8,059 nt of DNA from Peptostreptococcaceae bacterium (GTDB lineage: Bacteria; Bacillota; Clostridia; Peptostreptococcales; Anaerovoracaceae), in contig JAENWI010000051.1 of assembly GCA_016650115.1 (NCBI GenBank), positions 1 through 8,059 on the forward strand. Direction: 5' to 3'. Shown in pieces: positions 1 through 5,471 of this stretch (position 1 is the first letter of the stretch; every line of letters starts with the position of its first letter). The notes under the pieces were generated by a model. The model made no database searches. It worked only from the letters and a program-made list of their open reading frames with translations, and was not told where the DNA came from. A program made the position numbers and the translations under genes.

Positions 1-595
1 CGTCTTCTGGAATCCCAGCTTCAACTTTACCAACAAGATCAGCGCCAACGTCTGCTGCCTTGGTATATATACCGCCGCCTACACGTCCAAACAATGCCAT
101 TGACGATGCGCCAAGTCCAAAGCCTGTGATAACCTCTTTAGTATCAACTCCCAATACGATAAAGATAGTTCCAATCCCTAAAAGTCCAAGACCTGCAACG
201 CAAAGGCCCATAACGGCTCCACTTCTGAATGCAACCTTCAGCGCTTTATTCATTCCACCTTCCATGGCGGCGTTTGCCGTTCTAACGTTTCCTTTAGTAG
301 CTACTTTCATACCAAAAAAACCAGCAAGTACTGAGAAAAGTGCTCCGATAACGTATAGTCCAGCTGTCAGCCATCCAACAGCAAATCCAATCAGAAGAAA
401 TAATGCTAAAACAACAAATACCATTGTCTTATACTCTCTTCTCAGGAAGGCCATTGAGCCTTCTCTGATAAAGCCGGCTATTTCCTTCATTCTCTCAGTT
501 CCTTCATCTACCTTATTAATCCATGCCGCTAATCCATAAGCGAACAATAGGGCAATAATGGCAACGATGGGGGCAATAATTGCTAAAATCATCAT
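1..595 (-). CDS. hppA: Membrane-bound ion-translocating pyrophosphatase, N-terminal part (3' end outside window)
   Basis: The product hydrolyses cytoplasmic pyrophosphate and uses the energy to pump H+ and/or Na+ out across the membrane. The visible 198 residues begin MMILAIIAPIVAII and contain several hydrophobic helices (about 2-24, 58-77, 80-98, 126-150). The signature GGGIYTKAADVGADLVGKVE lies at about 173-192, with the DX7KXE substrate-binding motif at D182, K190 and E192. It breaks off at the start of the expected E-D-D loop, so roughly the first third of a protein of about 700 residues is present. The ATG at 595 is chosen because GGAGG lies 9 bases upstream; a second ATG follows directly. 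The residues that separate K+-dependent from K+-independent and Na+ from H+ pumps lie beyond the window, so the pumped ion is unknown. It follows secG in the same direction, 115 bases downstream, with a structured leader between them. Family assignment is secure. Confidence 0.96.
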   Translation of the reverse strand, partial: MMILAIIAPIVAIIALLFAYGLAAWINKVDEGTERMKEIAGFIREGSMAFLRREYKTMVFVVLALFLLIGFAVGWLTAGLYVIGALFSVLAGFFGMKVATKGNVRTANAAMEGGMNKALKVAFRSGAVMGLCVAGLGLLGIGTIFIVLGVDTKEVITGFGLGASSMALFGRVGGGIYTKAADVGADLVGKVEAGIPED

Positions 596-620
596 TGAAT
601 AAGTCCTCCTCTTTTATTTT

Positions 621-665
621 TAACGACATTAAGAGGCGCCATTAACGCCTCTTATATTTACGTTA
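621..665 (-). promoter_or_regulatory. Nested hairpin in the hppA 5' leader
   Basis: The inner stem is 9 bp: TAAGAGGCG at 630-638 and CGCCTCTTA at 646-654, with a 7-base loop. An outer 5-bp stem, TAACG (621-625) with CGTTA (661-665), encloses it. In the minus-strand transcript it ends about 25 bases before the hppA start codon. No T-run follows it on that strand, so it is a poor intrinsic terminator for secG and looks more like a leader or mRNA-stabilising structure. Its downstream arm carries CCTCTT, which could pair with AAGAGG in the hppA Shine-Dalgarno region (608-613). The rest of the 596-710 interval is AT-rich, with a run of eight A on the plus strand near 674-682, and no convincing promoter. 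Confidence 0.5.
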
Positions 666-710
666 AAAACCTCGAAAAAAAATAATGTCCTTCTTAATTT
701 AAAACGTGTT

Positions 711-941
711 TTATTCTATTGTTACTAAAGCAAGGGACACTGCAATAAAAGTAACAGCTGCTACTGTTGAAATTTTATTCAGTACTGCTTCATAGCCTTT
801 GCTCTTCTTTTTGCCAAAAATTTGCTCTGCCCCGCCGCCTATTGAACCAGACAGCCCTGCACTGTTTCCTGATTGCATTAATATGCTGCCAATCAAAACT
901 AAACTAGCTATTGTAAGAATTATCATAAGAAATATTTTCAC
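711..941 (-). CDS. secG: Preprotein translocase subunit SecG
   Basis: SecG is the small non-essential subunit of the SecYEG protein-conducting channel in the cytoplasmic membrane and aids SecA-driven export. The 76-residue product has the normal size and architecture. Transmembrane helix 1 spans about 2-22, followed by the QSG turn and a glycine-rich loop at 29-37. The conserved AEQIFGKKKSKG stretch is at 38-49, and helix 2 spans about 57-74. The start is a GTG at 939-941, preceded by GGAGG with a 6-base gap; no in-frame ATG fits better. It lies downstream of eno, as in many Firmicutes, but a strong hairpin terminator separates them, so expression probably depends on read-through or on a weak promoter of its own. 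The next gene is hppA, not the rnr/smpB pair often found there. Confidence 0.95.
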   Translation of the reverse strand: MKIFLMIILTIASLVLIGSILMQSGNSAGLSGSIGGGAEQIFGKKKSKGYEAVLNKISTVAAVTFIAVSLALVTIE

Positions 942-982
942 TTTACACCTCCCGTATAAGATTAACTATTAGATGTTAACAT

Positions 983-1009
983 AAAACCACTTGAACATCA
1001 AGTGGTTTT
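983..1009 (-). terminator. Intrinsic terminator after eno
   Basis: This is a perfect 12-bp inverted repeat, AAAACCACTTGA and TCAAGTGGTTTT, around a 3-base loop. It begins 15 bases past the eno stop codon. Read leftward the stem ends in TTTTAT, and read rightward it ends in TTTTT, so it could work in both directions. For the minus strand it would end the gap-pgk-tpiA-eno transcript. Only about 41 bases remain between it and the secG start codon. Confidence 0.8.
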
Positions 1010-1023
1010 TGCTATATTCATTG

Positions 1024-2313
1024 CTATTTTAAGTTGTAAAAAGCATCTTTTCCTGCATACCGGGCAGAGGTGTCAAGAATTTCTTCTATCCTCATCAATT
1101 GATTATATTTTGCAATTCGATCCGTTCTTGAAAGAGACCCGGTTTTAATCTGCCCGGTGTTCAATCCAACAACAATATCGGCAATAGTTACATCTTCCGT
1201 TTCCCCGCTTCTATGAGAAACTACTGCAGTAAATCCTGCTTTTTTCGCCATTTCTATTGCATCAAAGGTTTCAGTTAATGTACCGATTTGATTTACTTTA
1301 ATTAAAATCGAATTTGCGATACCTTCTTTTATTCCTCTTTCAAGCCTAACCGTGTTCGTTACAAAAAGATCATCTCCAACCAGCTGAATTTTTTTGCCAA
1401 GCCTTTCTGTTAGAAGTTTCCAGCCGTCCCAGTCATCTTCACCAAGTCCATCTTCAATAGATATGATTGGGTATTTTGAAACAAGCATTTCATAATAGGC
1501 TATCATTTCTTCAGAGGTTTTCATTACCCCTTCTCCCAGAAGGTTGTACTTCTTCGTTTTTTCATCATACATTTCACTTGCTGCAACATCCAGTGCTATC
1601 ATAATATCGGTGCCTGCCTTATACCCGCTTTTTTCAACAGCTTCGAGTATTACCTGAATAGCCTCTTCATTAGTATTCAGATTTGGCGCAAAACCACCTT
1701 CATCACCAACTGATGTGTTTAAACCTTTAGACTTTAAAACCGCCTTTAAGTGATGGAATATTTCTGCACCCATTCTTATTGCTTCCTTAAACGAAGGGGC
1801 TCCAACCGGCATAATCATAAATTCCTGAATATCTACCGTATTATCAGCATGTGATCCGCCATTCAGAATATTCATCATAGGAACTGGGAGCAGTTTTGCA
1901 TTCACTCCACCTAAATATTGGAACAGCGGCAATCCAAGTGAATTTGCGGCTGCATCTGCTGCTGCCATGGATACTGCAAGAATTGCATTCGCTCCAAGTC
2001 TTCCCTTATTTGGCGTTCCATCAAGGTCGATTAATAATTTATCTAATCCAACCTGGTCTAAAACATTGTACCCGATTATCTCATCCGCAATTTCAAAATT
2101 TACATTTTCTACAGCTTTCAAAGTACCTTTTCCAAGATATCTGGATAAATCTCCATCTCGCAGTTCAACTGCTTCATGAATTCCTGTGGAAGCTCCAGAA
2201 GGGACGATTGCTCTTCCTTCTGATCCGTCTTCAAGAAAAATTTCCACTTCTATTGTTGGATTACCTCTTGAGTCTAACACTTCACGTGCAATTACTTCTT
2301 CGATATATGACAT
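1024..2313 (-). CDS. eno: Enolase (phosphopyruvate hydratase)
   Basis: Enolase converts 2-phosphoglycerate to phosphoenolpyruvate in glycolysis and runs in reverse in gluconeogenesis. It is a cytoplasmic, Mg2+-dependent enzyme. The 429-residue length is normal for bacteria. The N-terminal capping domain starts with the family hallmark AREVLDSRGNPTIEVE (9-24), with the mobile SGAST loop at 39-43. The barrel domain carries every expected active-site residue: H155 in GGSHADN, E164, E205 in GDEGGF, metal ligands D242, E287 (SIEDGL) and D314 (GDDLFVTN), base K339, H367-R368-S369 and K390. The start is ATG at 2313 with AGGAGG 6-7 bases upstream. It is the last gene of the glycolytic cluster, 11 bases after tpiA, and is followed by the terminator at 983-1009. 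No gpmI lies upstream of it, which is unusual for this gene order. Confidence 0.98.
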   Translation of the reverse strand: MSYIEEVIAREVLDSRGNPTIEVEIFLEDGSEGRAIVPSGASTGIHEAVELRDGDLSRYLGKGTLKAVENVNFEIADEIIGYNVLDQVGLDKLLIDLDGTPNKGRLGANAILAVSMAAADAAANSLGLPLFQYLGGVNAKLLPVPMMNILNGGSHADNTVDIQEFMIMPVGAPSFKEAIRMGAEIFHHLKAVLKSKGLNTSVGDEGGFAPNLNTNEEAIQVILEAVEKSGYKAGTDIMIALDVAASEMYDEKTKKYNLLGEGVMKTSEEMIAYYEMLVSKYPIISIEDGLGEDDWDGWKLLTERLGKKIQLVGDDLFVTNTVRLERGIKEGIANSILIKVNQIGTLTETFDAIEMAKKAGFTAVVSHRSGETEDVTIADIVVGLNTGQIKTGSLSRTDRIAKYNQLMRIEEILDTSARYAGKDAFYNLK

Positions 2314-2320
2314 TTTTTTA

Positions 2321-2327
2321 CCTCCTA
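2321..2327 (-). promoter_or_regulatory. eno ribosome binding site overlapping the tpiA stop codon
   Basis: On the minus strand the tpiA stop codon TAG (2325-2327) runs directly into TAGGAGGT, the Shine-Dalgarno sequence of eno. A ribosome ending on tpiA therefore sits on the eno binding site, 11 bases before the eno ATG. This arrangement favours coupled translation of the two genes. Confidence 0.75.
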
Positions 2328-3071
2328 AAAATTAATTATTTCCATAAACTCCTGAGGTACAAGACTTGCACCTCCTACTAAAGCACCGTCAATTTCTTCC
2401 ATGTTCATAATTTCAGTGGCATTCGAATGTTTTACACTTCCGCCATACTGAATAATCACCTTGTCGGAAATTTCATCATTATAGAGTTCTTCTATAGTTG
2501 TTCTGATAAAGGCACACATTTCATTTGCCTGTTCTGGTGTGGCAGTTCGTCCAGTTCCTATTGCCCAAACTGGTTCATAAGCCACTACAATCTTGCTTAC
2601 CTGTTTCTCTGTCAATCCTGCAAGATCAGCAACAACCTGTCTTTTAACCACTTCAAATTCTTTACCGGCATCTCTTTCTTCAAGAACCTCCCCCACACAA
2701 AGAATCGGGGTAATGTCTGTAGTAAATAATTTATGCAGTTTTTTATTCACAGACTCATCCGTTTCATTAAAATATTGTCTTCGTTCAGAGTGGCCTACTA
2801 TACAGAAATCCACCCCTATTTCTTTTAACATTCCTACAGAAATTTCTCCTGTGAAAGCCCCCTGCTCCTCAAAATGAACATTTTGTGCGCCAACTTTAAT
2901 GCCTGTTCCTTTAAATTCGGAGACAAGTTTTTCAAGCTGGGTAAACGGTGCACAGATCGCTGCCTGAATATCTGTTCCCTTATATAATTTTTTAAATTCT
3001 TCTGCAAAAGCAACTGCTTCCTTTGTCGTTTTAAACATTTTCCAGTTGCCTGCAATAATGGGTATTCGCAT
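2325..3071 (-). CDS. tpiA: Triose-phosphate isomerase
   Basis: The enzyme interconverts dihydroxyacetone phosphate and glyceraldehyde 3-phosphate as a cytoplasmic dimer. The 248-residue product is a complete TIM barrel of the usual length. Substrate-binding N9 and K11 lie in AGNWKM. The electrophilic H94 lies in GHSERR with S95, and catalytic base E166 lies in AYEPVWAIGTG, which also contains the mobile loop 6. The phosphate-binding loops are YGGSV (209-213) and LVGGASL (231-237). The ATG at 3071 is chosen over an in-frame ATG at 3086. The former starts at the family's normal N-terminus (MRIPIIAGNWK) and has GGAGG 9 bases upstream; the latter precedes that ribosome binding site and has none of its own. 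A 65-base AT-rich gap separates it from pgk, with no clear promoter or terminator. Confidence 0.98.
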   Translation of the reverse strand: MRIPIIAGNWKMFKTTKEAVAFAEEFKKLYKGTDIQAAICAPFTQLEKLVSEFKGTGIKVGAQNVHFEEQGAFTGEISVGMLKEIGVDFCIVGHSERRQYFNETDESVNKKLHKLFTTDITPILCVGEVLEERDAGKEFEVVKRQVVADLAGLTEKQVSKIVVAYEPVWAIGTGRTATPEQANEMCAFIRTTIEELYNDEISDKVIIQYGGSVKHSNATEIMNMEEIDGALVGGASLVPQEFMEIINF

Positions 3072-3136
3072 AATCTTTCCCTCCATTTATTTAGTATATT
3101 TGATTTTATATTTGCAATTCTATTTAATAAAAAGTC

Positions 3137-4327
3137 TTATTTGTCTTCAAGCGCAGCAACTCCAGGTAACTCTTTGCCTTCAAGGAACTCAAGAGAAGCA
3201 CCTCCGCCTGTTGAAATATGAGTCATTTTGTCAGCCAGTTTGAACAATTCCACTGCCGCCGCCGAATCTCCTCCGCCAATTATTGTAACTGCGTCCGAGG
3301 CAGCCATTGCTTCTGCAATCGCAAGGGTTCCACCAGCAAAGTTGGACATCTCAAAAACACCAACCGGCCCATTCCAAATGATTGTTTTTGCTTTTTCTAT
3401 CTCTTTTTCAAAAATTTCAATTGATTCAGGGCCAATGTCCATTCCCATCATATCTGCCGGTATACATTCTTTTGTATATACCCCCTTTATTGAATCATTG
3501 CTGAATTCTTTTGCCGCAACAAGATCCACTGGCAATAATAGTTTCACTCCAGCTTTATCCGCTTTTTCAAGCAATTCAGCCGCAAGTGAAACATTCTCTG
3601 CATCCAGAATAGACTTACCGATTTCCAGACCTTGCGCTTTATAAAAGGTAAACATCATTCCGCCGCCAATAATCAGCGTATCCACTTTCTTTAAAAGATT
3701 CTCAATGACTGTAATTTTATCACCTACCTTAGAACCTCCCATAATTGCTAAAAATGGACGTTCCGGATATTCTACCGCACCACCAAGGAATTTAATTTCT
3801 TTTTCAATCAGAAAACCTGATACTGCCGGCAAAAACTCTGCGATGCCTGCCGTTGATGAATGTGCTCTATGGGCTGTACCAAATGCGTCATTAACGAAAA
3901 TCTCCGCCAGTGAGGCCAGTTCTTTAGAAAACGCCACATCATTTTTTGTTTCTTCCTTGCGGAACCTTAGATTCTCAAGAAGCAGAACCTCACCATTTTT
4001 CATTTCCTGTACCGCCGCAACAACATTTTTATCAATTACAATCGGCGAACTGATAAATTGAACTTTTTGTTTTAAAAGTTCTTCCAGCCTGTCTGCCACA
4101 GGTTTTAATGTGTATTTCATATTTGGCTCACCCTCAGGTCTGCCCATATGAGACATTATTATTACTTTTGCACCCTTTTCAATTAAATATTTAATTGTAG
4201 GCATTGCAGAAGTTATCCTGATATCATCAGTTATTTGTCCATCCTCATCTAAAGGGACGTTAAAGTCACATCTTACGATGACTCTTTTCCCTTCAACTTC
4301 AATGTCCTTAACAGTTTTCTTACTCAC
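3137..4327 (-). CDS. pgk: Phosphoglycerate kinase
   Basis: The enzyme transfers the acyl phosphate of 1,3-bisphosphoglycerate to ADP, giving ATP and 3-phosphoglycerate, the first substrate-level phosphorylation of glycolysis. The 396-residue monomeric two-domain kinase is of standard length. The N-terminal substrate domain has RCDFNVPL (19-26), R37, HMGRP (60-64), R121 in ENLRF and R154 in TAHRAHSS. The C-terminal nucleotide domain has GGSK (197-200), WNGPVG (318-323), GGGDSAA (351-357) and the GGGASLE helix-capping loop (374-380). The start is GTG at 4327. It lies 10 bases after the gap stop codon and is clearly cotranscribed with gap. Confidence 0.98.
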   Translation of the reverse strand: MSKKTVKDIEVEGKRVIVRCDFNVPLDEDGQITDDIRITSAMPTIKYLIEKGAKVIIMSHMGRPEGEPNMKYTLKPVADRLEELLKQKVQFISSPIVIDKNVVAAVQEMKNGEVLLLENLRFRKEETKNDVAFSKELASLAEIFVNDAFGTAHRAHSSTAGIAEFLPAVSGFLIEKEIKFLGGAVEYPERPFLAIMGGSKVGDKITVIENLLKKVDTLIIGGGMMFTFYKAQGLEIGKSILDAENVSLAAELLEKADKAGVKLLLPVDLVAAKEFSNDSIKGVYTKECIPADMMGMDIGPESIEIFEKEIEKAKTIIWNGPVGVFEMSNFAGGTLAIAEAMAASDAVTIIGGGDSAAAVELFKLADKMTHISTGGGASLEFLEGKELPGVAALEDK

Positions 4328-4337
4328 ATTGCACCTC
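4325..4337 (-). promoter_or_regulatory. pgk translation start: GTG overlapping an out-of-frame ATG-TGA
   Basis: The minus strand reads GAGGTGCAATGTGAGTAAG. The in-frame start is GTG (4327-4325), 6 bases after GAGG. One frame over, ATG (4329-4327) overlaps it and is followed at once by TGA. Ribosomes starting at that ATG would stop after one codon, so the ATG cannot be the pgk start. The ribosome binding site lies in the short gap-pgk spacer, immediately after the gap TAA. Confidence 0.7.
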
Positions 4338-5399
4338 TTATTTTCCAGCCATATAAGTTAACAGGTCCACAACTCTGTTGGAATATCCCCATTCATTGTC
4401 ATACCATGAAACAACCTTGAAAAATCTCTTTTCTCCCGGAAGATTATTTTGTACTGTTGCAAGGGAATCATAAATTGATGATCTCTGATCGTGAATAAAG
4501 TCGGAAGAAACTAACTCTTCATCCCCATAACCAAGAAGACCGCTTAAATATGTTTCCGAAGCCTTTTTCATTAATCCATCTATCTCTTGAATTGAAGTGT
4601 CTCTTTCAGATCTAAACGTTAAATCAACAACAGATACTGTAGGAGTTGGAATTCTGAAAGACATACCTGTAAGTTTTCCTTTTGTTACTGGTAGTACTTC
4701 ACCAACTGCTTTTGCCGCGCCTGTAGTTGAAGGAATTATATTAATAGCTGCTGCTCTTCCGCCTCTCCAATCTTTTTTTGAAGGTCCATCAACTGTCTTT
4801 TGTGTTGCAGTATATGAATGAATTGTAGTCATAAGACCCGTTTCGATACCTATACCCTCTTTTAGTATTACATGTACAAGTGGTGCAAGACAATTGGTTG
4901 TGCATGATGCATTTGAAACTATATTATGTAGTTTCGAATCATATTCCTGCTCATTGACACCCATTACTATTGTTTTAACATCCCCTTTGGCAGGAGCTGA
5001 AATAATAACTTTTTTTGCACCAGCTTCAAGGTGTCCCTTAGCTTTTTCTGAATCTGTAAACAACCCTGTCGACTCTATTACATATTCAACTCCTAATTCT
5101 CCCCAAGGCAGTTGTGAAGGTTCTCTTGTTGCCATTACACACTTAACTTCGTGTCCGTTAACAACAAGAATGTCATCATCTGCCAATTCTGGTGAGCTTT
5201 TCTTTGTTGACAACGTTCCCTTAAACTTACCTTGTGTTGAATCATATTTCAACTGGTAAGCAAAATATTTAGCATCAGTTGTTATATCAACAACTGCAAC
5301 CACCTCAAATTTAGTGCCAAGCAATCCCTGTTCTGTCAATGCGTTGAAAACCAGTCTTCCAATTCTCCCAAATCCATTAATTCCTACTTTAATACTCAT
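4338..5399 (-). CDS. gap: Glyceraldehyde-3-phosphate dehydrogenase, long (glycosomal-like) type
   Basis: The enzyme oxidatively phosphorylates glyceraldehyde 3-phosphate with NAD+ to 1,3-bisphosphoglycerate, acting as a cytoplasmic tetramer. The Rossmann motif GINGFGRIGR is at 6-15. D38 in VVAVVDIT sits where NAD-preferring enzymes carry the ribose-binding acidic residue. Catalytic C166 is in SNASCTTNC and H194 is in MTTIHSYTATQKTVDGP. R249 and the C-terminal SWYDNEWGYSNRVVDL complete the catalytic domain. At 353 residues it is about 18 longer than common clostridial or Bacillus GapA. The extra length falls mainly in a loop near 61-77 (TLSTKKSSPELADDD) and near 317-326 (QNNLPGEKRF). From memory these, and wording such as TTDAKYFAYQ and WGELGVEYVIESTGLFT, match the trypanosome glycosomal GAPDH group. 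The start is ATG at 5399 with AGGAGGAG 6 bases upstream. It is first in the glycolytic cluster, with no cggR before it. Confidence 0.97.
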   Translation of the reverse strand: MSIKVGINGFGRIGRLVFNALTEQGLLGTKFEVVAVVDITTDAKYFAYQLKYDSTQGKFKGTLSTKKSSPELADDDILVVNGHEVKCVMATREPSQLPWGELGVEYVIESTGLFTDSEKAKGHLEAGAKKVIISAPAKGDVKTIVMGVNEQEYDSKLHNIVSNASCTTNCLAPLVHVILKEGIGIETGLMTTIHSYTATQKTVDGPSKKDWRGGRAAAINIIPSTTGAAKAVGEVLPVTKGKLTGMSFRIPTPTVSVVDLTFRSERDTSIQEIDGLMKKASETYLSGLLGYGDEELVSSDFIHDQRSSIYDSLATVQNNLPGEKRFFKVVSWYDNEWGYSNRVVDLLTYMAGK

Positions 5400-5426
5400 T
5401 TTTTCTCCTCCTAAATTATCTTTATA

Positions 5427-5455
5427 TTTATATTTATTAACTTTAAATAGCTCAA
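5427..5455 (-). promoter_or_regulatory. Candidate sigma-A promoter for gap-pgk-tpiA-eno
   Basis: On the minus strand TTGAGC (5455-5450) is followed after exactly 17 bases by TATAAA (5432-5427), a good fit to TTGACA/TATAAT. Transcription would begin near 5420, about 20 bases before the gap ATG, leaving just enough leader for the ribosome binding site. There is no terminator between rpoN and gap, so read-through from rpoN is also possible. I see no clear operator dyad in this 72-base spacer. Confidence 0.55.
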
Positions 5456-5471
5456 TTACTTTAAACTGATT

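Noticed and set aside
60..539. Long open frame (159 codons) on the plus strand
   Set aside because: It is antisense to hppA in a stretch fully explained by that gene, has a proline/threonine/serine-rich composition typical of a shadow frame, and has no ribosome binding site.
674..682. Run of A on the plus strand (T-run on the minus strand) downstream of secG as a terminator tract
   Set aside because: No stable GC-containing hairpin precedes the T-run on the minus strand; the only upstream dyad (AAAAC-AC-GTTTT) has a 2-base loop and is too weak.
3072..3136. Possible internal promoter between pgk and tpiA
   Set aside because: The spacer is AT-rich and contains TATACT, but no -35 element stands at a workable distance; the nearest TTGCAA is only 13 bases away.
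3228..4061. Two plus-strand open frames of 138 and 118 codons opposite pgk
   Set aside because: They mirror the strongly conserved pgk coding sequence, lack ribosome binding sites and have serine/alanine/proline-rich shadow composition.
5303..5320. TTGGCAC with TTGAG at sigma-54-like spacing on the minus strand
   Set aside because: The -12 element lacks the essential GC dinucleotide, and the site lies inside conserved gap coding sequence.
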